This document shows positions 1 through 7,613 of a DNA stretch of 64,000 bases, piece after piece. The position numbers were made by a program, and so were the translations under genes. Position 1 is the first letter of the stretch; every line of letters starts with the position of its first letter. The notes under the pieces were generated by a model, which saw only the letters and a program-made list of their open reading frames with translations, was not told the DNA's origin and made no database searches. Origin of the DNA: Xanthomarina spongicola (GTDB lineage Bacteria; Bacteroidota; Bacteroidia; Flavobacteriales; Flavobacteriaceae); the NCBI RefSeq assembly GCF_003148645.1, contig NZ_QGGP01000003.1, positions 62,001 through 126,000 of the forward strand. Direction: 5' to 3'.

Positions 1-1
1 C

Positions 2-745
2 ATTAATTGATAGGTTAACACTAGTAGTTCCAGGTGTAAATACAGCACCTTCAGCAGGTGTATTTATAGTAAGAGATGGTTCAGTTGGAGTTGCATAAAC
101 TAAAACATCGTCAAAAGTTTGCCCAATCATTAAATCATCAACACGAACAGTTTCATTTTCAGATGAATCTGATTGACGAAGGTCAAAAGAATCAATGCTA
201 TTAGCACCATCTTCAGTACCAGAAACACTCGTGCTACCTGCATTAGCAGGATCAATCCAAAGTTGAGCTAAACCAAGGTCTTGGTCATATCTAACAACAG
301 CTCTATAGGTTTGACCATAAGTCAAATCAGTTGCCCACCAAGTTGGTTGACCTGCAGAAGATGATTTAATACCAACCGTATAATCACCACCACTGGTTCC
401 AGGACCTACTGTAAGTCGAGCATTGAAATTAACATGTGCAAAATATTCGTTATCAGTTCCAACATAAGCTGCTCCTAAATCATCCACAGAGAAATCTAAA
501 GCAAAATATATGTCTCCTGAAACAGAAGTAAAACTTTTTCTAGCATCTTCACTAGGAGTACCATGTTGTACCACAGCTTGACCAGAAGAAACTAGTAAGT
601 CACCTGCTGTACCGCTGCCTGTAGTCCATCCTCCATTTGGAACAAGGCTACCGTCAGGATAAGAAAAGTCTTCTGCTACTATTACTTGTCCAAAAGACAA
701 GCTTGTAATCATTAGAGCAAATAATAAAAAGTAAATTTTTTTCAT
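2..745 (-). CDS. Secreted protein, N-terminal part only (cut by window edge)
   Basis: The frame opens at ATG 745 and is still open at the left edge, so about 248 residues are visible. It starts with a signal peptide ending near LSFGQ. A region rich in Ser, Gly, Asp and aromatic residues follows and resembles a LamG-like jelly roll. Then comes a Pro/Thr spacer with TPAEGAVFTPGTTSVN, a pattern I associate with Bacteroidetes Ig-like spacer domains. Secretion is well supported by the signal peptide. T9SS export is inferred, because any sorting domain would lie outside the window. CAAATATA at 775-782 gives TATATTTG on the minus strand, a good -7 element for this gene. Confidence 0.7.
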   Translation of the reverse strand, partial: MKKIYFLLFALMITSLSFGQVIVAEDFSYPDGSLVPNGGWTTGSGTAGDLLVSSGQAVVQHGTPSEDARKSFTSVSGDIYFALDFSVDDLGAAYVGTDNEYFAHVNFNARLTVGPGTSGGDYTVGIKSSSAGQPTWWATDLTYGQTYRAVVRYDQDLGLAQLWIDPANAGSTSVSGTEDGANSIDSFDLRQSDSSENETVRVDDLMIGQTFDDVLVYATPTEPSLTINTPAEGAVFTPGTTSVNLSIN

Positions 746-857
746 AATTGAGTATTTATATAAAATTAAGAAAACAAATATAAGGAGATTTTAGCGTTTT
801 ATCTAAAAAAAATAAATTAACTCAAGTCATTTTACGCTTATATAACATAAAGTCTAA

Positions 858-1190
858 TTACTTAACAATTAGTTTCCTAGTTGCTGTAATGTTATTTTCT
901 GTTATTTTTATGATATAAATGCCTGCTTTAAGTTTTGAAATATTTAACTCATTTTGAGAAATGGAAACAGTCAAAATAACTTTACCTAATACATTATAGA
1001 TTTCAATTTTTTTCTGAGAATTATTGACTGTATTTATATAAACTTTCCCTTGACTAACTGGATTTGGATAAATAGATAAATTCTCTATGTCTGATGTGTC
1101 ATTTATCAAAACACTATTATTCTGACTAAACCCGTTAAAACTTGTTAAAAAAAGTAAAAAAACTATAATAATGAGGTATTGCTTTTTCAT
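858..1190 (-). CDS. Small secreted protein made almost only of a T9SS type A sorting domain
   Basis: 110 residues from ATG 1190. A longer frame back to 1241 exists but puts residues before an obvious signal peptide, so I reject it. Residues 1-22 are a signal peptide ending GFSQ. After a spacer of about 16 residues the rest is a T9SS C-terminal domain: SIYPNP near residue 38, then IEIYNVLGKV, LKAGIYIIKI and a basic end ATRKLIVK. Such domains normally target and anchor a large cargo. Here no cargo domain precedes it. It may be a stand-alone domain, a remnant of a larger gene, or a small surface protein. The domain call is firm; the role is unknown. Confidence 0.75.
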   Translation of the reverse strand: MKKQYLIIIVFLLFLTSFNGFSQNNSVLINDTSDIENLSIYPNPVSQGKVYINTVNNSQKKIEIYNVLGKVILTVSISQNELNISKLKAGIYIIKITENNITATRKLIVK

Positions 1191-1331
1191 TTTAAAAATA
1201 TTTAATATAAATATAATTAGTATTGTCAAAAATGATACCAAAAAAACAGTTAAATATTTTAATTAGTTTTGAATGTTAAATCAATGTAATTAACAGATTA
1301 TCTAAAAGTTATTTGTTTTTGTTTAAACCTC

Positions 1332-1339
1332 TATCTTTG
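1332..1339 (+). promoter_or_regulatory. Putative -7 promoter element of the two-component operon
   Basis: TATCTTTG matches the Bacteroidetes -7 consensus TAnnTTTG and lies about 45 bases before the response-regulator ATG. TTTG at 1312-1315 could serve as the -33 element, though the spacing (16 bases) is shorter than usual. Confidence 0.45.
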
Positions 1340-1383
1340 TTATTAATATTATATTTACGCAATGAAAGTAAACAATATAATAA

Positions 1384-2067
1384 ATGAACGAAAAGGACAT
1401 TAAAATACTTCTAGTTGATGACGAGCCAGATATATTAGAAATTATTGGCTACAATTTATCTAATGAAGGATATCAAATAATTACTGCAGAGAATGGAATT
1501 AAAGCTATAAAAAAAGCCAAAAAAGAAAAGCCACAACTAATAATTCTTGATGTAATGATGCCAGAAATGGATGGTATAGAGGCTTGTGAAAATATTAGAA
1601 AAATCCCAGAATTAAAAGATACTATTATTACTTTTTTAACTGCTAGAGGAGAAGATTATTCTCAAGTTGCAGGTTTTGAAGCAGGAGCAGACGATTATAT
1701 AACAAAACCAATTAAACCTAAATTGCTAGTTAGTAAAGTAAAAGCTTTGTTAAGACGATTAAAAGAAGACGGATTAGAAGAGTCTGTTGTAAAAATTGGA
1801 AACCTAATTATTAATAGAGAAGAGTATAAAATTATCTTAAAGAACGAAGAGATTCTTTTGCCAAGAAAGGAATTTGAGTTATTATCTTTACTAGCTTCTA
1901 AACCCGGAAAGGTTTTTAAACGTGAAGAAATACTAGATAAAGTATGGGGAAATGAGGTTGTTGTTGGAGGCAGAACCATTGATGTTCATATTAGAAAACT
2001 TCGTGAAAAAATTGGAGACGATACTTTTAAAACAGTAAAAGGAGTAGGTTATAAGTTTGTAGATTAA
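1384..2067 (+). CDS. Response regulator transcription factor, OmpR/PhoB family
   Basis: 227 residues. An N-terminal receiver domain (about 1-120) shows the acidic pair D12/D13, phospho-acceptor D56 in LIILDVMMP, T86 and K108 in DDYITKPI. A winged-helix DNA-binding domain (about 130-227) ends with the OmpR-type pattern GRTIDVHIRKLREKIG and a final TVKGVGYKF. The stop overlaps the kinase start by one base (TAATG), so the two genes are translationally coupled. In Bacteroidetes this pair is usually called PhoB/PhoR-like and linked to phosphate or envelope stress. The family is certain; the signal is not shown by the sequence. Confidence 0.93.
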   Translation: MNEKDIKILLVDDEPDILEIIGYNLSNEGYQIITAENGIKAIKKAKKEKPQLIILDVMMPEMDGIEACENIRKIPELKDTIITFLTARGEDYSQVAGFEAGADDYITKPIKPKLLVSKVKALLRRLKEDGLEESVVKIGNLIINREEYKIILKNEEILLPRKEFELLSLLASKPGKVFKREEILDKVWGNEVVVGGRTIDVHIRKLREKIGDDTFKTVKGVGYKFVD

Positions 2068-3104
2068 TGCAAAAAATTAAAAAAACATATAAATTCGCTA
2101 TTAAAACAGCGTTATATATTTCCATATCATTAACACTCCTCTTGAGTGTTTTTTTATATTTCTCGGCAAGTCTTAATGCATATGTTATTCTGTTTGGAAT
2201 TCTATGTTACCTTATTTGTTTTTTTATTATTCAATATCGTGTTGAACGATTTATTTATAGACGAGTAAAAAAAATCTACGACGATTTAACTTTGCTTGAA
2301 TCTGCATCTTTAACAAAACAGCCTATTACTACTGATATGGCAACGCTTACAAAAGAAATTGATAAATATGCTAAAGACAAAAAGTTAGAAATTGAAACCC
2401 TTAAAATAAGAGAAGAATACAGAAAAGAGTTTATTGGCAATGTGTCTCACGAACTAAAAACACCTTTGTTTACTGTTCAAGGCTATTTGCTAACATTAAT
2501 TGATGGTGCCATAAATGATGAAAAATTTAGAGATAAATATTTAAATAGAGCTAATAAAGGAGTTGAAAGACTTATCTATATAGTAAAAGATTTAGATATG
2601 ATTACTAGATTTGAAGCTGGCGATTTAAGACTAAATATAACAACATTTGATATTGTTGAATTAGTTAAAAATGTTTTTGATCTTCTTGAAATGAAAGCTG
2701 CCAAGAAAAAAATAACACTAACTTTTGATAAAGATTACTCTAAACCCATAATGGTTAATGCAGATATGGAACGTATTCAGCAAGTGCTAACCAACCTTGT
2801 AGTAAATTCAATTAAATACGGAAGAGAAAAAGGTACAACAGAAATAAGTATAGAAAACTTGGTAAAAAATAAGGTAATAGTTAGAGTTACAGATAATGGC
2901 GAAGGTATAGCTAAAGCAAATTTGTCAAGAATTTTTGAGCGTTTTTACAGAGTTGATAAAAGTGGTTCCAGAAAAGAAGGAGGTTCTGGCTTAGGGCTAT
3001 CTATTGTAAAGCATATTATCGAAGCTCACGACGAAAAAATTTATATAGAAAGCGAACTTGGTGTAGGTAGTGAGTTTTCATTTAGTCTTGAAAAGGCTAA
3101 ATAG
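2067..3104 (+). CDS. Membrane sensor histidine kinase, PhoR-like
   Basis: 345 residues. Two hydrophobic segments (about 11-33 and 38-57) anchor it in the inner membrane with almost no periplasmic loop, so sensing is probably intramembrane or cytoplasmic. The HisKA domain carries H128 in VSHELKTPL. The ATPase domain has the N box around NLVVNSIKYG (243-252), DNGEG (276-280), an F box IFERFYRVD and GSGLGL (306-311), so it should be active. It partners the regulator immediately upstream. Its last 27 bases overlap the 3' end of the convergent glycosyltransferase gene. Confidence 0.93.
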   Translation: MQKIKKTYKFAIKTALYISISLTLLLSVFLYFSASLNAYVILFGILCYLICFFIIQYRVERFIYRRVKKIYDDLTLLESASLTKQPITTDMATLTKEIDKYAKDKKLEIETLKIREEYRKEFIGNVSHELKTPLFTVQGYLLTLIDGAINDEKFRDKYLNRANKGVERLIYIVKDLDMITRFEAGDLRLNITTFDIVELVKNVFDLLEMKAAKKKITLTFDKDYSKPIMVNADMERIQQVLTNLVVNSIKYGREKGTTEISIENLVKNKVIVRVTDNGEGIAKANLSRIFERFYRVDKSGSRKEGGSGLGLSIVKHIIEAHDEKIYIESELGVGSEFSFSLEKAK

Positions 3105-4133
3105 TTTTTTGTAGTTTATTTCATAATCAAAATCACTTAATCCTTTATAATTAGTTATATTTTCTAATTTAGATATATTAAATTCATCTTGACTACAACT
3201 TGGTACTAAGCCTTGACTGTTTAACCTTTCTGCTAAGTACTCTTGTTCAAACTGTCCTGGAGTTGGAATAAAAAATGCCTGTTTCTTTAGTTTTGCTAAA
3301 TCCATTACAGATGTATAACCAGATCTAGAAATAATCAACTTACTTTCATTTAAAGATGTTTCTAAATTTTCAGTTGTCATAAAATTATAAATAGTCATAT
3401 TATTATTAGTCTTAACTGTTTGCTTGTCTTCAACAACACCTCTTACAAATAATATAGTCCCAGAATAGGACTTTAACTCTTCAAAAAGTTTTTTTTCAAG
3501 TAAAGTTCGTTGAGGTTCTGGTCCAGAAAGCAATACCATCAGGTCATTTTTAATTAGACTTTCTTTTAAATTAAACCTACTCAATGGTCCAAAATATTTA
3601 ACTAAAATATTGTTTGTATTTAAATGTCCTAATTCGCCACTTAAATTAGGAATACCTTTACAATCTGGAACCCAACATTCGTTAAATTTTTTTATAATTT
3701 TTAAATGCAATTTGGTGCTAATCCAGGTAGTATTACCACTTAGCACTTGAAGCTGATGTGTTATAAAAACACAAGGAACTTTTTTTGAATAAACACCAAG
3801 CCTGTTATCAGAAATTATTCCATCAATTTGATGCGTTTCAATAAGTTGTTTAACTAAGTTTTTTTCAGCTTTAATTATTTTAAGCAATTTAGGAGAATGC
3901 TGTAATAATTTTAATTTGAATAGATGTCTGTTTTTGGAGTAAGTAATATTATAAGCAGGAAGTTCTATATGTTCTAATTCTGGAAACTCTTTTATTAAAA
4001 GCTTAAGAGCCATACCATCACTTGCTATAATTGGAGTAAAATTATTATCAATTAAGGCATTAATAATTGGAATGCATCTTGTAGCATGACCTAATCCCCA
4101 ATTTAAAGGAGCAATTAAAATTCGTTTCTTCAT
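3078..4133 (-). CDS. MurG-like glycosyltransferase (GT28-type fold)
   Basis: 351 residues. The N-terminus KRILIAPLNWGLGHATRC holds the glycine-rich loop found in MurG-like and UDP-glycosyltransferase (GT-B) enzymes. The C-terminal half has the donor-binding pattern IISRSGYTSVMDLA and later PTPGQFEQEYLAERL, as in MurG/GT28 C-terminal domains. It is expected to transfer a sugar from a nucleotide-sugar to a lipid or glycan acceptor at the inner membrane. Substrate is unknown, and it is not MurG itself since no peptidoglycan neighbours are present. It converges on and overlaps the sensor kinase. CAAAGATA at 4247-4254 gives TATCTTTG on the minus strand as a likely -7 element. Confidence 0.8.
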   Translation of the reverse strand: MKKRILIAPLNWGLGHATRCIPIINALIDNNFTPIIASDGMALKLLIKEFPELEHIELPAYNITYSKNRHLFKLKLLQHSPKLLKIIKAEKNLVKQLIETHQIDGIISDNRLGVYSKKVPCVFITHQLQVLSGNTTWISTKLHLKIIKKFNECWVPDCKGIPNLSGELGHLNTNNILVKYFGPLSRFNLKESLIKNDLMVLLSGPEPQRTLLEKKLFEELKSYSGTILFVRGVVEDKQTVKTNNNMTIYNFMTTENLETSLNESKLIISRSGYTSVMDLAKLKKQAFFIPTPGQFEQEYLAERLNSQGLVPSCSQDEFNISKLENITNYKGLSDFDYEINYKKLFSLFKTK

Positions 4134-4323
4134 TTGGTAAATTATGGCGTGTCTTTTACAAGTAAAAGTCAGGCTTTATGCTAAATCTTTTTTAAAAAAA
4201 TAAAAAAGGATATCGCTTCAATCCTTCACGCAAATTTTGATAAAAACAAAGATAAGGATAATACCACTTACATATATTTCCTTAATTTTACCGAATTATA
4301 TTTATAATAATAAAATTAATTCT

Positions 4324-4998
4324 GTGGGAAGTAAAAATAAACTAAAACGATTCAAAGAGAACGAAACTTTTGCAAATGTGTTTCAACCAACTAGAGACGA
4401 ATTAGTAAATAATCAATATAATTTAAAAGGGAATTGGAACAAAACCTTTTTTAAAAATAACAATCCCTTAGTTTTAGAACTAGGTTGTGGAAAAGGAGAG
4501 TATTCTGTAGCACTAGCTAAAAAATATCCTAACAAGAATTTTATTGGAATCGATATTAAAGGAGCACGTTTTTGGAGAGGAGCGAAAACAGCTATTGAAG
4601 AAAAATTACCTAATGTTGCTTTTTTAAGAACTCAAATAGAATTAATCGATTTTGCTTTTGGGCAAGGCGAAGTAGATGAAATTTGGATAACCTTTCCAGA
4701 CCCACAAATAAAATATAAACGCACTAAACATAGAATGACAAATGCTGAATTTTTAAAACGCTACAAAACCATTTTAAAACCTGAAGGCGTTGTTAATTTA
4801 AAAACTGATAGCGAATTCATGCATGGTTACACACTTGGCTTGCTCCATGGTGCAGGACATGAGGTTCTTTATGCAAATCATAATGTATATAAACAAGAAG
4901 GAAGTCCGGAAGAAGTAACTAGTATCCAAACCTATTATGAAAGTCAATATTTAGAACAAAACAAACCAATTACGTATATTCGGTTTAAAATCAAATAA
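4324..4998 (+). CDS. trmB: tRNA (guanine(46)-N7)-methyltransferase
   Basis: 224 residues from GTG 4324, which gives the usual flavobacterial start VGSKNKLKRFKENETF. A TTG at 4237 in the same frame would add 29 hydrophobic residues unlike the family and is rejected. The SAM-binding motif LELGCGKGEYSVAL and the TrmB signature FPDPQIKYKRTKHRM are present. The enzyme makes m7G46 in the variable loop of tRNA in the cytoplasm. It is followed after 3 bases by the LysE-type gene, suggesting joint transcription. Confidence 0.92.
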   Translation: MGSKNKLKRFKENETFANVFQPTRDELVNNQYNLKGNWNKTFFKNNNPLVLELGCGKGEYSVALAKKYPNKNFIGIDIKGARFWRGAKTAIEEKLPNVAFLRTQIELIDFAFGQGEVDEIWITFPDPQIKYKRTKHRMTNAEFLKRYKTILKPEGVVNLKTDSEFMHGYTLGLLHGAGHEVLYANHNVYKQEGSPEEVTSIQTYYESQYLEQNKPITYIRFKIK

Positions 4999-5001
4999 GT
5001 T

Positions 5002-5634
5002 TTGAGTTTACCAGCCATATTTTTTATTGCCATGCTTGTTGCTTTTTTAGCTGCAGTGCCACCTGGTTTATTAAATATGACTGCTGCTAAAATAAGCCTA
5101 AAAGAAGGTTACACAAGAGGTATCATGTTTTCAGTTGGAGCTGCTCTTGTCTTTACCATTCAAACACTTGTGGCAACGGTATTTGCAAGATATTTAAGCA
5201 AACATCCAGATGTTATAGATATTTTACAACAGGTAGCTTTTGTTATATTTGTTCTAATAACTATATATTTCTTATTAATAGCAAAAAAACAAAAAACAGA
5301 AGAATCAGATATTGAATCTAAAAGTAAACGAAGTCGATTTTTTCAAGGCATGTTTTTGTCTAGTATCAATATGTTTCCTATTCCTTTTCAAGCATATATT
5401 ACTATTACTTTTGCTTCGTTTGGCTGGTTAACGTTCGACACTATTGGAATTTCCACATATGTAGCTGGTGCAGCAATGGGATCGTTTATAAACTTATATG
5501 TATATATATTCTTTTTCGACAAAATAAAAAAGACCAAAGAAACATCCCAAAAAAGAATGAATTACATCATTGGGATTATTACAGGAATTATCTCCATTAT
5601 TACTTTAATTAGTATACTGAGAAAGTATTATTAA
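5002..5634 (+). CDS. LysE-family membrane exporter
   Basis: 210 residues with about six hydrophobic segments. The pattern AAVPPGLLNMTAAKISLKEG near the N-terminus is characteristic of LysE/RhtB-type exporters of amino acids or small metabolites. The frame begins with TTG 5002, three bases after trmB. An in-frame ATG at 5032 (MLVAFLAAVPPG) would shorten the first helix, so I keep the TTG but the start is uncertain. The substrate cannot be read from the sequence. It lies between trmB and an alkyltransferase-like gene, probably in one operon. Confidence 0.8.
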   Translation: MSLPAIFFIAMLVAFLAAVPPGLLNMTAAKISLKEGYTRGIMFSVGAALVFTIQTLVATVFARYLSKHPDVIDILQQVAFVIFVLITIYFLLIAKKQKTEESDIESKSKRSRFFQGMFLSSINMFPIPFQAYITITFASFGWLTFDTIGISTYVAGAAMGSFINLYVYIFFFDKIKKTKETSQKRMNYIIGIITGIISIITLISILRKYY

Positions 5635-5643
5635 AGATTAAAC

Positions 5644-5973
5644 ATGCAACCAGAAACTCTCAATTTTTTCGATAAAGTTTATCAGGTAGCTAAGCAAATT
5701 CCGTATGGTCGTGTAACAAGTTATGGAGCCATAGCTAAATATCTTGGTGCAGCAAAAAGTGCCAGAATGGTTGGTTATGCCATGAATGGATCGCATAATA
5801 AAGACGTTCCAGCACATCGCGTGGTAAATAGAAAAGGCTTGCTAACAGGCAAGCATCATTTTGATGGCACAAACCTCATGCAACAGCTTTTAGAAAGCGA
5901 AGGAATTAAAGTTAAAGACTTACAAATTCAAGATTTCGATAAGGTGTTTTGGGATCCAGCTAATAATTTGTAA
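5644..5973 (+). CDS. Alkyltransferase-like protein (MGMT/ATL family, no acceptor Cys)
   Basis: 109 residues, the size of the C-terminal DNA-binding domain of O6-alkylguanine-DNA alkyltransferase. IPYGRVTSYGAIAKYLG and RMVGYAMNGS are family signatures. The active-site motif PCHRV is PAHRV here, with A57 in place of the alkyl-accepting cysteine. Family knowledge: such ATL proteins bind O6-alkylguanine without repairing it and hand the lesion to nucleotide excision repair. It should therefore act as a damage sensor rather than a transferase. It is the last gene of the run starting at trmB. Confidence 0.9.
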   Translation: MQPETLNFFDKVYQVAKQIPYGRVTSYGAIAKYLGAAKSARMVGYAMNGSHNKDVPAHRVVNRKGLLTGKHHFDGTNLMQQLLESEGIKVKDLQIQDFDKVFWDPANNL

Positions 5974-6080
5974 TTATTTGAAAATTTACAAATAATTACA
6001 AATCTAGAATCCAATAGCAAAACTAAATTCTACCATCAATCATTTCAATTAATCTTTTTCAAATTCTAAACATTTCGCAT

Positions 6081-6088
6081 TATATTTG
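6081..6088 (+). promoter_or_regulatory. Putative -7 element upstream of the Mrp/NifU genes
   Basis: TATATTTG fits TAnnTTTG and lies 77 bases before the Mrp ATG. No clear TTTG sits at the expected -33 distance. Confidence 0.4.
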
Positions 6089-6164
6089 CTGTTTAGAATA
6101 AATCTTAATAAAAATCGAAAATAAAATCTAATCTCTAGATTCTATTTTATAGTCTTAATAAATA

Positions 6165-7301
6165 ATGAAACTCAATAAACAAGACATATTAAAAGCTTTA
6201 GAAACTATTTCGGCTCCTGGAGAAGGAAAGAATATGGTAGAAAGTGGTGCTGTAAAAAATGTGGTAACCTTTGCCGATGAGGTAATAGTAGATATCACTA
6301 TAAATAATCCTAGCCTTCAAGCAAAAAAGAAAACCGAAGTAGAAATCATGCAAACCATACACAAATTGGTGTATGAAAAAGCTAAAATAACAGTTAATGT
6401 AAAAGTAGATGCACCTAAAAAATCTGCTCCTAATGTTATAAAAGGGAAAGCTATTCCAGGTATTAAAAATATAATTGCCGTAGCTTCTGGAAAAGGTGGT
6501 GTAGGGAAATCTACAGTTACTTCTAACTTAGCAGCTACTTTAGCAAAAATGGGTTTTAAAGTTGGAGTTTTAGATGCAGATATATATGGTCCATCTATTC
6601 CAATCATGTTTCAAGTAGAAAACGAAAAGCCATTAGCTGTAAATATTGATGGGAAATCTAAAATGAAACCTGTAGAGAATTATGGTGTAAAGATACTATC
6701 CATCGGATTTTTCACAAAACCAGATCAGGCAGTGGTTTGGAGAGGTCCAATGGCAGCAAAAGCTCTAAATCAAATGATTTTCGATGCACATTGGGGAGAA
6801 TTAGATTTTATGCTAATCGATTTGCCTCCTGGAACTGGAGATATCCATTTAAGTATCATGCAATCTTTACCAATTACAGGAGCAGTTGTAGTAAGTACAC
6901 CTCAAAATGTAGCTTTAGCAGATGCAAAAAAAGGTGTTGCTATGTTTCAACAGGAAAGCATTAATGTTCCAGTTTTAGGAATCATTGAAAACATGGCATA
7001 TTTTACACCTGAAGAATTGCCTGAAAATAAATATTATATCTTCGGAAAAGAAGGTGCCAAAAATTTAGCTCAAGATTTAAACGTTCCATTTTTAGGAGAT
7101 ATTCCATTGGTGCAAAGTATTCGTGAGGCTGGAGATGTTGGTCGCCCAGCAGCTTTACAAACAGCAACCTCTCTGGAAGCAGCTTTTGAAAAGTTAACAC
7201 AAAATGTGGTTCAAGAAGTGGTAAAACGAAATACAGATTTACCACCAACCGAAGCAATAAAAATTACTACAATGGCTGGATGTTCAGCAGTTAAAAAATA
7301 G
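6165..7301 (+). CDS. apbC: Mrp/NBP35-family P-loop ATPase (Fe-S carrier family)
   Basis: 378 residues. Residues 1-80 form a DUF59/MIP18-like domain. The deviant Walker A motif GKGGVGKS lies at about 109-116, and DLPPGTGD matches the Mrp family. These cytoplasmic ATPases carry iron-sulfur clusters to apoproteins. The classic CxxC that bridges a cluster is absent: where it is expected, after IENMAYF, the sequence reads TPEELPENKYYIFG. The only Cys in the protein is C374 in MAGCSAVKK. The NifU-like gene follows after 3 bases, supporting an iron-sulfur role. Confidence 0.9.
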   Translation: MKLNKQDILKALETISAPGEGKNMVESGAVKNVVTFADEVIVDITINNPSLQAKKKTEVEIMQTIHKLVYEKAKITVNVKVDAPKKSAPNVIKGKAIPGIKNIIAVASGKGGVGKSTVTSNLAATLAKMGFKVGVLDADIYGPSIPIMFQVENEKPLAVNIDGKSKMKPVENYGVKILSIGFFTKPDQAVVWRGPMAAKALNQMIFDAHWGELDFMLIDLPPGTGDIHLSIMQSLPITGAVVVSTPQNVALADAKKGVAMFQQESINVPVLGIIENMAYFTPEELPENKYYIFGKEGAKNLAQDLNVPFLGDIPLVQSIREAGDVGRPAALQTATSLEAAFEKLTQNVVQEVVKRNTDLPPTEAIKITTMAGCSAVKK

Positions 7302-7304
7302 GTT

Positions 7305-7547
7305 ATGACTACAGAAGAATTAAAAATTAACATTGAAAAAGCACTAGACGAAATTCGTCCGTTTTTACAAAGCGATGGTGGAGATATTTCATTATTGTCA
7401 ATTGAAGACGATAAGCTTGTAAAGGTACAACTTCAAGGTGCTTGTGTAGGTTGTAGTGTAAACCAAATGACATTAAAATCTGGTGTGGAGATGACCATTA
7501 AAAAATATGCACCTCAAATTGAACAGGTTATTAATATTGAAGCTTAA
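7305..7547 (+). CDS. NifU-like C-terminal domain protein, Fe-S scaffold/carrier
   Basis: 80 residues, a stand-alone NifU C-terminal (Nfu) domain. It contains LRPFLQSDGGDI-type residues (IRPFLQSDGGDISLL) and the cluster-binding pair in GACVGCSVNQMTLK. Nfu proteins hold a 4Fe-4S cluster between two subunits through this CxxC and pass it on. It is three bases downstream of the Mrp ATPase, so the two probably work together, perhaps with Nfu supplying the cysteines missing in Mrp (inference). Confidence 0.92.
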   Translation: MTTEELKINIEKALDEIRPFLQSDGGDISLLSIEDDKLVKVQLQGACVGCSVNQMTLKSGVEMTIKKYAPQIEQVINIEA

Positions 7548-7585
7548 ATGTGACATTTATCACATTTAATTAATAAAGTAAATAA

Positions 7586-7593
7586 TAACTTTG
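7586..7593 (+). promoter_or_regulatory. Putative -7 element of the ferredoxin reductase gene
   Basis: TAACTTTG matches TAnnTTTG and lies 21 bases before the ATG at 7614, giving a short leader. Confidence 0.45.
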
Positions 7594-7613
7594 TTTCTTG
7601 AAATTTACAATTC

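Noticed and set aside
4237-4323. N-terminal extension of TrmB from TTG 4237
   Set aside because: The extra 29 residues are hydrophobic and unlike the family, while GTG 4324 gives the typical start.
6317-6607. Open frame of 96 codons opposite the Mrp ATPase
   Set aside because: Antisense to a well conserved gene, with no family pattern.
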